From a virus, in the IMG/VR virus record IMGVR_UViG_3300006077_000025, positions 1 through 26,140 of that record: 26,140 bases of DNA. The stretch is one strand, 5' to 3'. Within the stretch, counting starts at the first letter, position 1, and every line of letters begins with the position of its first letter. The notes under the pieces are model-generated. The model saw nothing but the letters and a program-made list of their open reading frames with translations. It ran no database searches and was not told the DNA's origin. A program made the position numbers and the translations under genes. This document shows positions 16,269 to 24,103 of the stretch, piece by piece.

Positions 16269-17378
16269 ATGATGAATCTTGTAAAACAGTTTATTAAATA
16301 CATACCTATCGAAGGTAAAATAAATTTCACACCCCAATATGCAAATTTTAGATGTCCCGTGTGCGGTGATTCACATATAGATAAATCAAAGAAAAGAGCA
16401 TACATTTTAAAAGGTGTTGGTGACAAAATTCCAACATTTTTTTGTCATAATGAGGGGTGTCATGAATTATATCCGTCATTTTATCAATTGTTAAAAGAGT
16501 ATTCCCCTCAGCACGCAAATGAATATTTATCAATGAAACAGGGGTATAAACTTCGGTCATTGGTGAAAAATCGTGAAGAACAATTAAATGAACTTCAAAA
16601 AGCTGTCATAAATGTTAAAACAAAACCAAAAAAGAAAGAGGAAAAAGAAAAACCTTTTTTCAAAGATGAAACTTTTAGACTTCGTTATGATCTAAAAGAA
16701 TTTTATCTTGGGTTTGAAGACATACCAATCAAGGTTCAAAAAGAACTTCCACAGGTTGCATTAAATTATTTATCATCACGAGGTATTGAACCCAATGATT
16801 CAATGATGTGGTCTCCTGATAAAACATCTATTTTATTTTTGTTTCGTGACCCTTCACAAACAAAAAATATTTTTGGTTATCAAAGACGCTCTGTTTTAGA
16901 AAAACGTTTTAAAATATCATTATACTCTAATCATTTTCCGAAACTTTATGATCCATCACCTGATAAGAGAAATAGGAAAAGAGTCTATTTGGTGGAATCG
17001 GTGTTTAACGCCCTTTCATTATCACTTAATGATGAGGAAGATGTTATTTCTATTATGGGAACTCATTTAACATTAGAACAACATGAATACATCCTTAAAA
17101 AACATGGAAGAGATGTTGAGATTGTGTTTGCATTAGATAATGATGAAGCTGGAAAAAAGAAAATTAAGCAAATGATCACAATAAATAGAAAAAATAAATT
17201 TGCTAAAAATTATCTTAATTGGAGTGAATGGAAATATGTTAGCTATCCTTCATGGTGGAAGGAAGGAATTGACATTAATGATGTGTTGAGGTTAAACTTG
17301 TTGACAAAAGAACAAATCACACAAACACTCAGAGACAATGCAGTGACTAAAGCTAAAGCAATCATTGCTATTAGATAA
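16269..17378 (+). CDS. 61: DNA primase, gp61-like
   Basis: A 369-aa protein (T4 gp61 is 342 aa). N-terminal zinc ribbon: C29-P-V-C32-GDS followed by C59-HNEG-C64. A Lys-rich linker spans 105-125. The TOPRIM core follows: VYLVESVFNALSL with Glu243, ISIMGTHLT, and FALDNDEAGKKK with Asp290/Asp292 for metal binding. It makes RNA primers for lagging-strand synthesis together with a gp41-type helicase not seen here. ATG 16269 follows AGGGG; a second ATG at 16272 is equally possible. The gene has its own promoter P4 and is lodged between gp6 and the scaffold gene, a replication gene inside the structural block. Confidence 0.85.
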   Translation: MMNLVKQFIKYIPIEGKINFTPQYANFRCPVCGDSHIDKSKKRAYILKGVGDKIPTFFCHNEGCHELYPSFYQLLKEYSPQHANEYLSMKQGYKLRSLVKNREEQLNELQKAVINVKTKPKKKEEKEKPFFKDETFRLRYDLKEFYLGFEDIPIKVQKELPQVALNYLSSRGIEPNDSMMWSPDKTSILFLFRDPSQTKNIFGYQRRSVLEKRFKISLYSNHFPKLYDPSPDKRNRKRVYLVESVFNALSLSLNDEEDVISIMGTHLTLEQHEYILKKHGRDVEIVFALDNDEAGKKKIKQMITINRKNKFAKNYLNWSEWKYVSYPSWWKEGIDINDVLRLNLLTKEQITQTLRDNAVTKAKAIIAIR

Positions 17379-17388
17379 TTTTCTTCTT

Positions 17389-17405
17389 TAACTTTTCATT
17401 ACAAA
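17389..17405 (+). promoter_or_regulatory. TAACTT motif before the scaffold gene
   Basis: TAACTTTTCATTACAAA, 41 bases before the scaffold ATG and very like the leader of the capsid gene (18232). A short inverted repeat TTTTCATT/AATGAAAA (17393-17400, 17404-17411) overlaps it. Confidence 0.35.
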
Positions 17406-17429
17406 TGAAAAATGAAAAGGAATATAAAA

Positions 17430-18164
17430 ATGGCAAAAAAAGAAAATGGTCATGCTTTGGACGATCTCTTCAAAGCGATTCAAACGTTAGATGAATCAAT
17501 TCTAACTGATGATTTTAAAAAGAAGTTGACTGCAAGTTTCGATAAAGCGGTTGATGAAAAAGCAGGTGATTTGGCTCAAAAACTTGATGAAAGTGTTACA
17601 GCTGTTATTGCAACAAAAATCAAAGATGATAAGGATATGTTTGACAAAGCGGTCTATGCAAAATCAAAACGTCACGAAAGACGCTTGAAAAGACACATGG
17701 ATGAAAGTGTTGAAAAAGAGATGGGTTCACTTGCTCAAAAACTTGACGACTATGCAACATATGTTGCAAAAGCATATATGAAACAAAATCGTGTGAAGCT
17801 GAAAGGTCAAGGAACAATTGCTAAAGCAAGAGCGATGGATGAAGCGTTGAAGGTGTTTGGTGCTAAAGTCGGCACAGAGACAAACACTGACCTTAGACGA
17901 CTTGTCAAAGAGAACGAGTTGATGGCTAGAGAGATGACTGATCTCAAACGTGAAAATGTTCTTATGAAAGTCACAGCCGACTTGTCGGAATCAGCAAAAG
18001 AAAAAGTGTATGATCTTTCCGAGTCGATTCCATTTGACGATAAGTTTGCAATGAAAGTGAGAAAGCTCAAAGACGGTATTGCAAATGGAACAATGACACC
18101 ATCACGCAAAACAACTCCAAAAAACACTCCAAGTCAACCTACTAAAAGAAGTTGGCAGTCATAA
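17430..18164 (+). CDS. 22: Prohead core scaffold protein, gp22-like
   Basis: About 244 aa from ATG 17430, chosen because AAAGG lies nine bases upstream as in the capsid gene; ATG 17412 has no good ribosome site. Highly charged and helical throughout, as expected for a T4-type internal scaffold (269 aa in T4) that shapes the prohead and is then destroyed by the prohead protease. Candidate protease sites of the (L/I/M)-x-E type recur: LDE22-S, LDE54-S, MDE92-S, MDE138-A, LSE187-S, LSE198-S. Two copies of a LAQKLD unit (48-53 and 101-106) suggest an internal duplication. The C-terminus is Thr/Lys/Pro-rich. It sits directly before the capsid gene. Identity follows from context and these features. 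Confidence 0.75.
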   Translation: MAKKENGHALDDLFKAIQTLDESILTDDFKKKLTASFDKAVDEKAGDLAQKLDESVTAVIATKIKDDKDMFDKAVYAKSKRHERRLKRHMDESVEKEMGSLAQKLDDYATYVAKAYMKQNRVKLKGQGTIAKARAMDEALKVFGAKVGTETNTDLRRLVKENELMAREMTDLKRENVLMKVTADLSESAKEKVYDLSESIPFDDKFAMKVRKLKDGIANGTMTPSRKTTPKNTPSQPTKRSWQS

Positions 18165-18177
18165 AATTTTAAACTTC

Positions 18178-18212
18178 GACAGGTGAATTTTATTTCACCT
18201 GTCTTTCTTCTT
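18178..18212 (+). terminator. Strong terminator between scaffold and capsid genes
   Basis: A perfect 10-bp stem (18178-18187 with 18194-18203), six-base loop, followed by TTTCTTCTT. It separates the scaffold transcript from the capsid gene, which has its own TAACTT leader. Confidence 0.75.
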
Positions 18213-18231
18213 ATAAAAAATATTTTCCCTT

Positions 18232-18250
18232 TAACTTTTCTTCGTAAATA
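18232..18250 (+). promoter_or_regulatory. TAACTT motif before the major capsid gene
   Basis: TAACTTTTC then TAAATA (18245-18250), the closest thing in the window to the T4 late -10 element TATAAATA, 30 bases upstream of the capsid ATG and just after a terminator, so some start site here is needed. Confidence 0.4.
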
Positions 18251-18279
18251 TGAAAAAATATCAAAAAGGAAAATAAAAA

Positions 18280-19749
18280 ATGGCAAAAACATTTAATCTT
18301 GATGAATCAATTGTACGAAAAATTGATGAGTCAGTAGCTACATTGAAAAAACCAATTTTGACAACAGATGATGTTGCAGAGTTGATGGATGAAAGTTTTG
18401 GCGAACCAATCACAGCAGATCGTGTTGACAGTTTTGTCAAAATGGCAAATCAAGTTGAAGACTATGTTCAAAGTGGAACTCTCGATGAGAATATGAATGT
18501 TACGGGTGATATTGCAAAATATAACAAACAACTTCTTCCACTCCTGAGACGCATGCTTCCAAAATTGGATGCGGTATATGCTCTGACATCAGTTCAGCCT
18601 GTTGACGCACCAACAAGTGAAGTGTTTGTTCTTCGTTCCAACTACACAGGAAATATTCTTACTGGTGAAAATGTAAGTCTTGTCGTTGTAGACATTGTAG
18701 ACACTGCTGACATCACACCACCTGCGGTTGGTACTGAGATCACTGGTAATGGTGGAGCAAAAGCTGAAGTTGTGTTTGTTGAAACAAATGCTTTTGGTGG
18801 AAACGCTAAAAAGCTGAGAATCCTTGCAAAAGTCACAGTAGCCGGAAATGGTTTTCAAGTTGGTGATGATGCTGGTGTTGGAACTGCTACGATTGCAAAT
18901 TCTTATACAAACGAAATGTTCTTCAAACAGATTCTTCCATCTTACAGCGGTTCAATGACCACTGCTACCGGTGAGAAACTTGGTGCAAGAAATGCAACAA
19001 CTGGAGCGATCACCAACCCATTCAATGAAGTTGGTGTGAGTATTGAAAAGATGCCTATCACTGTGAGCACAAGAAAACTGAAAGCACGTGTTTCTCTTGA
19101 ATTGCTTCAAGATTTAGAGAAGCTCTTCGGTGTTGATGGTATCAACGAGGTCAACAAAATTTTGGCAAATGAAGTTGCTTTAGAGATCGATTATACTGCG
19201 ATCGAGGAAGTCAAAAAAGTTGCAAAAGTTCAATCAAATTATACTGTTCATGCCACATCTAGCGGGAGTAGATGGTTTATGGAAGCATATCAGGGTCTGT
19301 TATCTAAAATTCTTTTTGAATCAACTGCGATCGCTGGTCGTACCAGACGTGGACGAGCAAATAAGCTCATCACCACAACTCGTGTCATCTCTTCTTTGCA
19401 AACACTCGGAATGTTGAACGGAACAGCTACAAGTGCAGGTAACGCTGTTGGAAATGGTCAGACATTCAAAGTTGGAACTTTGAAAGGTTCTAACATCGAG
19501 GTCTTTCATGACTTTTACAGTGATGAGGAATACGTTCTGTTGGAAAGAGTCGGTGAGAGTTTTGATGCTCCGATTGTCTACTCTCCATATATCGCGTTGC
19601 AGTTCTTACAAGCAACCGATCCTGATACCTTACAACCTGTACTCGGTGTCATGAGTCGTGATGCGTTTACTCCAAACACAACGTACGATCAACCGTCTGC
19701 GAGTGTCAGCTATTTTACAGTCGATTTTGCAAATACACCAATCAGTTAG
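18280..19749 (+). CDS. 23: Major capsid protein, gp23-like
   Basis: A 489-aa precursor (T4 gp23 is 521 aa), ATG after AAAAAGG. The segment LLRRMLPKLDAVYALTSVQPVDAPTSEVFVLRSNY (85-120, broken here by position only) aligns with the start of mature T4 gp23. The N-terminal 70 residues are an acidic propeptide with repeated protease-type sites: LDE9-S, IDE17-S, MDE38-S and LDE70-N; cleavage at E70 would match T4 gp23 processing after E65. Residues about 130-205 are Gly/Val/Ala-rich beta, an insertion-domain candidate. EVGVSIEKMPITVSTRKLKARVSLELLQDL is the conserved capsid core helix-strand region. Codon use has more C-ending codons than the baseplate genes. Two hairpins follow. Confidence 0.9.
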   Translation: MAKTFNLDESIVRKIDESVATLKKPILTTDDVAELMDESFGEPITADRVDSFVKMANQVEDYVQSGTLDENMNVTGDIAKYNKQLLPLLRRMLPKLDAVYALTSVQPVDAPTSEVFVLRSNYTGNILTGENVSLVVVDIVDTADITPPAVGTEITGNGGAKAEVVFVETNAFGGNAKKLRILAKVTVAGNGFQVGDDAGVGTATIANSYTNEMFFKQILPSYSGSMTTATGEKLGARNATTGAITNPFNEVGVSIEKMPITVSTRKLKARVSLELLQDLEKLFGVDGINEVNKILANEVALEIDYTAIEEVKKVAKVQSNYTVHATSSGSRWFMEAYQGLLSKILFESTAIAGRTRRGRANKLITTTRVISSLQTLGMLNGTATSAGNAVGNGQTFKVGTLKGSNIEVFHDFYSDEEYVLLERVGESFDAPIVYSPYIALQFLQATDPDTLQPVLGVMSRDAFTPNTTYDQPSASVSYFTVDFANTPIS

Positions 19750-19797
19750 TCTTTTGATTAACTGATCTATTTTACGAGAGGGGGTTAACCCCCTCTC
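19741..19797 (+). terminator. Double hairpin after the capsid gene
   Basis: First hairpin: 19741-19748 with 19759-19766 (8 bp), overlapping the stop codon. Second: a perfect GAGAGGGGG/CCCCCTCTC stem (19776-19784 with 19789-19797) with a TTAA loop, very GC-rich for this genome. The second has no long T run, so it may protect mRNA as well as terminate. Confidence 0.65.
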
Positions 19798-19838
19798 TTC
19801 CCCTAAAAATCCAAAAACTTCTATTTTTCCAAGCTATC

Positions 19839-19861
19839 TTTCAGCATTTCTATGATATAAT
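19839..19861 (+). promoter_or_regulatory. Promoter P5, TTTCAG-N11-TATAAT
   Basis: TTTCAG 19839-19844, TATAAT 19856-19861, with TTTCTATGA before and AACACTATA after the -10, closely matching P6 and P7. It drives the 92-aa gene and possibly nrdA. Confidence 0.75.
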
Positions 19862-19890
19862 AACACTATATCAAAAAGAAAGGTTTCAAA

Positions 19891-20169
19891 ATGGCTCCAA
19901 CTATTCAAACATACAAAGTATTTGCGAAAGACGGCTTCTATCAAGAGTTGAGTGACGAAACAAGGTTCATTGGTTATCTGGGCAACTACTATTATGATAG
20001 TGATAGTCAACCAAACCTCTTCGTTTCAGATGAAGCAAGAAGAAACGTCAATTTTTCAGATGTAGTATCTATTGACTCGACAATTACATATTCAGGGGAA
20101 CGATCGATGGGTGACATTGACCTTGATGTGACGCTTTTGGAATTTGTTCCTGTTGTGTTGTTTTTGTAA
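19891..20169 (+). CDS. Small hypothetical protein, 92 aa
   Basis: ATG after AAAGAAAGG, 30 bases downstream of P5. Soluble, aromatic-rich N-terminal half (FIGYLGNYYYDSDSQPN) and a C-terminal ITYSGERSMGDIDLDVTLLEFVPVVLFL ending with a hydrophobic strand. No family recognised. It heads the nrdA transcription unit and its TAA forms part of a TAACTT motif before nrdA. Confidence 0.6.
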   Translation: MAPTIQTYKVFAKDGFYQELSDETRFIGYLGNYYYDSDSQPNLFVSDEARRNVNFSDVVSIDSTITYSGERSMGDIDLDVTLLEFVPVVLFL

Positions 20170-20207
20170 CTTTCCACACAAAACCTCAACCAAAGGAAAA
20201 CCCAGAA

Positions 20208-22493
20208 ATGTCCAACTATGAAAACATCACCGTTATTCACACCGATGGAAGCCAAACCCCTTTTACCATCCATCCAATCAGAGACATGATAGAAAGAGCT
20301 TGTCACAAAACATCAGTCAAACCACATGAGATCGAATCCATCATTTCTCTGTCAATTGGGAAAAGAAAAACGATCAAAACATCAGACATCCAGACAATTC
20401 TTATCGACTCTGTCTTCAACAAGATCGATGAAGATCATCCTGAATATGCTCTGATAGCAGGAAGACTCAAACTTTCTCTTCTTCAAAAACAAGTCTTCAA
20501 AATCAGTGGAATCAGCCATGATGACCCTGATGTTCTGAAGAAGATGTACTACTTCAACAAAAAACGATACTATCGGAAAGACAAAGCTCCAGAAGACATC
20601 TTGAGTGAAAAGGAATTGAAGTCTTTCACTCAATTCATCATCAACAATAATGAAGACTTCAACAGAGACATCAATCAACTCAATGCCATGGAAAAAAAAG
20701 ACTACCTCATCAGAGACATTAAAAACAGAGTGAGAGAGTACCCATTCATCATGGATGCTCTCAATGCTCTATATCTGACAATGTACGAGAATGAAGAAGA
20801 GAGACTGGAGTTGGCAAAATACTACTTCTTAGAGTTCACGAAAGACAAGGTGTCGTTGGCAACCGCTTTGAGAAGAAACCTTCGACGACAAAGAGGAAAC
20901 CTCTCATCTTGTTTCATCGGTGAAATGCCAGACGACCTCAACGGTCTAATGAACGGCTACAAGTCAATTGCCAGAATCTCCAAACATGGCGGTGGTCTTG
21001 GTTGGTTCTTTGGAAACATCTCCCCATCATGTGCATCATCACTCAATGTCAAAAAGAGAAAACCAGTCACTGCATGGGTGAGAGTCGCAAACGCTCTCTC
21101 AATCGTCGATCAGGGTGGAACAAAGCCAATGGCTCTCACAGCTGCAATCCCATGGTGGCATTACGATGTCAGACTCTTCCTTGATATCAAAAAGGAAAAC
21201 AGTGGTGAGTTGAGAGACAAAGCCTTTGACATCTTTCCACAGATTGTCGTTGATGACTTCTTTGTCGAGAAAGCAAGGAAGAGAGAAGATGTCTATCTCT
21301 TCGATCATCATGAGGTCTATCAAAGATTTGGAATCGACATGAATGGACTGGTGCATGATGAACTCTATGAAGCTCATGAGTTTATTCAAGAGTCTATCAA
21401 AGATGGAACACTTCAACACTTCGTCAAGATCAAAGCAAATGAACTCTGGAAGATGATTTTAGAGAGTTGGTATGAGATCGGTGATTTCTATATTACGCAC
21501 AAAGATATGCTCAACATCCACAATCCATTGCTCAACAGAAAAATGACTGCAAAGTGTGCAAACCTTTGTGTTGAGAGTTTCTCTGTTTCAAAGCCAACGA
21601 TGAGTTGGAGCGAGACTGTTGAAGACGGTGATGTGGTCAACGCTGAAGCAGATGGAATGACGCACGTGTGCAATCTTGTTTCAATCAACATGGACAAAGC
21701 CTATGAGACATTAGAACACAGTGTCAAGGTTGCGATCAGAATCTTAGATGCTTCTATTGATCTCTCTACATATCCAGTGGTGGAAGCTGAAAATTCTGCA
21801 AAAGCTCTAAGGAATGTTGGTCTTGGTGGTCTTGGTTGGGCTGATCTGATGGCACGCAAGAAGCTGATGTACAACACCCCAGAAGGTCTGAACTTCATGG
21901 AAGAAACACAAGAAAGAGTTGCTTTCTACGCTTATCAAACATCAATAGAGTTGGCGAAACAAAAAGGTGCATATCCATTGTTTGATGCGACGGAGTATGA
22001 AGAGAGAGGGTTGTTTGGAAGAAGATTCAACATTCTGGAAATGGAGTCAAAAAACCATTTTCCATGGATGAAACTTGGTTTTGATATCCAGAAGTATGGA
22101 ATCAGAAATTCATGGTTACTTGCCATTGCACCAAACACAACATCAGCATTACTCATGGGTACAAGTGCTTCATATCTTCCAGTGTTCTCGAAAGAAAACA
22201 TGCAACAGACAGCGACAATGACTGCGAGTGTGATACCAAAACACATCAAGAGTCGTTACTGGTACTACAAAGGAAGGTTCAATTACACGGTTGCCGAGAT
22301 GGTTGAGGTGACGGCACGACTTCAAAAATGGGTGGACACGGGTATCAGCTTTGAAGTCAACATCAATCCAGATATACAGAATATGAAAGACATATCCGAT
22401 GCTTTCTTGAATGCCTTTTCAGAAAAACGGTTGAAAGCGATTTATTATGTTCTAGGCATCGGCAAGGGCAGTTGTGAGGATTGTGCTAATTAG
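20208..22493 (+). CDS. nrdA: Ribonucleoside-diphosphate reductase class Ia, alpha subunit
   Basis: A 761-aa protein, the same length as E. coli NrdA. An N-terminal ATP-cone (VIHTDGSQTPFTIHPIRDMIERAC) gives allosteric control. Active-site residues are in place: Cys235 in NLSSCFIGE, the N452-x-C454-x-E456 loop in CANLCVESF, and Cys488 in VCNLVSIN, matching E. coli C225, N437-C439-E441 and C462. The radical-relay Tyr pair is Y746-Y747 in AIYYVLG, and the thioredoxin-reducible tail is C756-E-D-C759. It reduces ribonucleotides to deoxyribonucleotides for phage DNA synthesis together with NrdB encoded 2 kb downstream. Codon use (CTC, ATC, AAC) differs from the baseplate genes. Uninterrupted: no intron. 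A hairpin starts at the stop codon. Confidence 0.97.
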   Translation: MSNYENITVIHTDGSQTPFTIHPIRDMIERACHKTSVKPHEIESIISLSIGKRKTIKTSDIQTILIDSVFNKIDEDHPEYALIAGRLKLSLLQKQVFKISGISHDDPDVLKKMYYFNKKRYYRKDKAPEDILSEKELKSFTQFIINNNEDFNRDINQLNAMEKKDYLIRDIKNRVREYPFIMDALNALYLTMYENEEERLELAKYYFLEFTKDKVSLATALRRNLRRQRGNLSSCFIGEMPDDLNGLMNGYKSIARISKHGGGLGWFFGNISPSCASSLNVKKRKPVTAWVRVANALSIVDQGGTKPMALTAAIPWWHYDVRLFLDIKKENSGELRDKAFDIFPQIVVDDFFVEKARKREDVYLFDHHEVYQRFGIDMNGLVHDELYEAHEFIQESIKDGTLQHFVKIKANELWKMILESWYEIGDFYITHKDMLNIHNPLLNRKMTAKCANLCVESFSVSKPTMSWSETVEDGDVVNAEADGMTHVCNLVSINMDKAYETLEHSVKVAIRILDASIDLSTYPVVEAENSAKALRNVGLGGLGWADLMARKKLMYNTPEGLNFMEETQERVAFYAYQTSIELAKQKGAYPLFDATEYEERGLFGRRFNILEMESKNHFPWMKLGFDIQKYGIRNSWLLAIAPNTTSALLMGTSASYLPVFSKENMQQTATMTASVIPKHIKSRYWYYKGRFNYTVAEMVEVTARLQKWVDTGISFEVNINPDIQNMKDISDAFLNAFSEKRLKAIYYVLGIGKGSCEDCAN

Positions 22494-22514
22494 AGAGCTG
22501 ACTAAGCTCTCTTT
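22493..22514 (+). terminator. Terminator after nrdA
   Basis: GAGAGCT/AGCTCTC, 7-bp stem (22493-22499 with 22505-22511), five-base loop, followed by TTT. It abuts promoter P6, so transcription stops and restarts within 40 bases. Confidence 0.55.
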
Positions 22515-22534
22515 AAGCCTTTCTATGTTATAAT
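22512..22534 (+). promoter_or_regulatory. Promoter P6, TTTAAG-N11-TATAAT
   Basis: TTTAAG 22512-22517 and TATAAT 22529-22534, TG extended -10, followed by AACACTATAA. Nearly identical to P7, including the upstream GACTAAGCTCTC. Confidence 0.75.
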
Positions 22535-22562
22535 AACACTATAACAAAAAAAGGAAACGCAC

Positions 22563-22817
22563 ATGACCGAAAAAGAAACAGAAATGCTGACACGACTCGA
22601 TAACGCTATTGAAAACATGATCACCATCTTTGATCTGAAACTCACTGTTTCACGTGAAGCACCAACATTTGAGCAGACAGCTCTTTTATCAACAATCAAA
22701 GAGATGAAAGCACAAATCCCACATTTGAAGACATTTAACCAAAGAGTGGTGGTGTATGAAGGTATCCACGCACTTATCACAGAGTTGAGTAATCTGATTG
22801 GTTTTGAGATTGACTGA
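22563..22817 (+). CDS. Small helical protein, paralogue of the next gene (copy A)
   Basis: An 84-aa protein, ATG after AAAAGGAAACG. Wholly helical by pattern: ETEMLTRLDNAIENM, then IKEMKAQIPHLKTF, then VYEGIHALITELSNLI. These three blocks recur in order in the 62-aa product of the next gene, which lacks about 16-20 residues between blocks one and two. No known family. Its TGA overlaps the ATG of copy B (TGATG). Confidence 0.6.
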   Translation: MTEKETEMLTRLDNAIENMITIFDLKLTVSREAPTFEQTALLSTIKEMKAQIPHLKTFNQRVVVYEGIHALITELSNLIGFEID

Positions 22818-23005
22818 TGTATCCGTTTGAACTGGAGATGATGGAACGTATTGATCGAAGCATCGAGAATCTCGACAGAGATAATGAGATTTTTGATGTG
22901 ATCATGAAGATCAGACAGCAGATTCCAGAAACCGTTGATGACGAGGAACGAAGCTTTTTGTTTGGGGCGTTGTTGTCTCTGATCTACAAATTGAGAGAAG
23001 ACTAA
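22817..23005 (+). CDS. Small helical protein, paralogue of the previous gene (copy B)
   Basis: A 62-aa protein. ELEMMERIDRSIENL matches ETEMLTRLDNAIENM of copy A; IMKIRQQIPE matches IKEMKAQIPH; LFGALLSLIYKL matches VYEGIHALITEL. Coupled to copy A by a TGATG overlap. After it comes a second version of the promoter region that precedes copy A, suggesting that gene and control region were duplicated together. Role unknown. Confidence 0.55.
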   Translation: MYPFELEMMERIDRSIENLDRDNEIFDVIMKIRQQIPETVDDEERSFLFGALLSLIYKLRED

Positions 23006-23011
23006 GCTCTC

Positions 23012-23034
23012 TTTCAGCGTTTCTATGATATAAT
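23012..23034 (+). promoter_or_regulatory. Promoter P7, TTTCAG-N11-TATAAT
   Basis: TTTCAG 23012-23017, TATAAT 23029-23034, with the same surroundings as P6 and a weakened GAGAG/CTCTC stem (22993-22997, 23007-23011) just upstream. Drives the gene at 23071. Confidence 0.75.
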
Positions 23035-23070
23035 GTCACTATAATAACAAAAAAAAAACAGAAAGGACTT

Positions 23071-23694
23071 ATGATGAAAATCGTTAAACCATTTAAAAGT
23101 ACAGATATTTGGACGAAGGAAGAAAGAGAGAGAGTCAGAGACTTTATTGTTCATGGTTTTCTTTTTAGGTATGACTCATCAAAGCAAAAAGCATTCAGTC
23201 TTAAAGACAATAGGTATTATCCAGTTGATTTAGAGACAGACAAAAACGATGGTCGTCGTCCATCATTGTTTGATGGTCAATTTTACATTGGTGATCTCAA
23301 AAGAGATGGTGATGAAATTGTCCTAACAAATAAAGAGTATCTTGATGATACAACACTCATTGCTATTCTTGAAGACATTAAAGATGATGGGGTTTATGTT
23401 GATTACATTGAATTTTTGGGTCATGAGTTTCATGTTTTGAGCGAGGTTGACGGCTACAACAATGAATTGGTTGTTGCATTTGTTTATGACAAGTTCACAC
23501 TTGGAGTCCAGTTTTCCAAATTCATTCCAGAAAATTTTGTCGATGGTTATATCGATGCTTACATCAAGGCTAATTATGTTCAAGTCAAAGACAATGTTTG
23601 GAGACACCGTAATTTAGTAAGTGATAAAGAAGATGCAACCTATGATGATCTGAAAGAATCATTGAGCGACTGGTTGGCTGGTGTATCCAAATGA
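23071..23694 (+). CDS. Hypothetical protein, 207 aa
   Basis: ATG 23071 (or 23074) after GAAAGGAC. Soluble, acidic alpha/beta protein. N-terminal helix WTKEERERVRDFIVHGFLFRYD, then repeated beta strands (YYPVDLET, GQFYIGDLKRDGDEIVL, YVDYIEFLGHEFHVL, ELVVAFVYDKFTLGVQF) and an acidic C-terminal helix. No active-site pattern and no family recognised. It heads a four-gene run leading to nrdB and overlaps the next gene by ATGA. Confidence 0.6.
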   Translation: MMKIVKPFKSTDIWTKEERERVRDFIVHGFLFRYDSSKQKAFSLKDNRYYPVDLETDKNDGRRPSLFDGQFYIGDLKRDGDEIVLTNKEYLDDTTLIAILEDIKDDGVYVDYIEFLGHEFHVLSEVDGYNNELVVAFVYDKFTLGVQFSKFIPENFVDGYIDAYIKANYVQVKDNVWRHRNLVSDKEDATYDDLKESLSDWLAGVSK

Positions 23695-23987
23695 AGACAT
23701 ATGACGAAATTCAAGATGAGTTCAAGAAACTCAATGAAAGAGCTGAAGAGATGATTGTTGGGAATTTAAGTTTGATTGAGAGACTGGTCAAAAACAACCT
23801 CATCACTAAAGAAGCTGATCGACAAAAAGTCAAAGATGATTTTGAGAACATTGGTCGTTTTCTGCAAGAGATCAGACAAGACACCAAAACAAAAGAATCA
23901 GAGAAAGCGAAACAGTTGAGGTTTGCAAGAATGAATTCAGAAGAACTGATGGAAGAAGCACTGAAGATGAATAGAAAGGAAAAATGA
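23691..23987 (+). CDS. Small coiled-coil protein, 98 aa
   Basis: Highly charged helical protein (EIQDEFKKLNERAEEM, VKDDFENIGRFLQEIRQDTKTKESEKAKQLRF, MNSEELMEEALKM). Starts with an ATGA overlap on the previous gene and its own TGA overlaps the ATG of the homing-endonuclease remnant. No family recognised. Confidence 0.55.
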   Translation: MKTYDEIQDEFKKLNERAEEMIVGNLSLIERLVKNNLITKEADRQKVKDDFENIGRFLQEIRQDTKTKESEKAKQLRFARMNSEELMEEALKMNRKEK

Positions 23988-24103
23988 AGATGGGATATAT
24001 CATGGAAAAGAAATATTCAAGAGGTCATATCGGAAAAAGACATCAGACAACTGAAGGTTACATGGTGACTGTTGTTGACGGTGGGAGTAAACCTAAAATG
24101 TGA
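23984..24103 (+). pseudogene. N-terminal remnant of an HNH/AP2 homing endonuclease
   Basis: A 39-codon frame reading KKYSRGHIGKRHQTTEGYMV then VTVVDGGSKPKM and TGA. This matches, from memory of the family, the opening of T-even-type HNH endonucleases that carry an AP2 domain (GK...NEGY.V.VVDGG.K). The rest of the family lies in another frame from 24100, and the middle region usually found between the two parts is absent, so an internal deletion appears to have joined the ends out of frame at ATGTGA (24098-24103). Confidence 0.55.

Noticed and set aside
17393-17411. Inverted repeat before the scaffold gene as a terminator
   Set aside because: Only A/T-rich pairing with a three-base loop and no T run after it; more likely a by-product of the A-rich leader.
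17807-18127. Minus-strand ORF of 106 aa opposite the scaffold gene
   Set aside because: Produced by the composition of the helical scaffold gene; no promoter or family resemblance.
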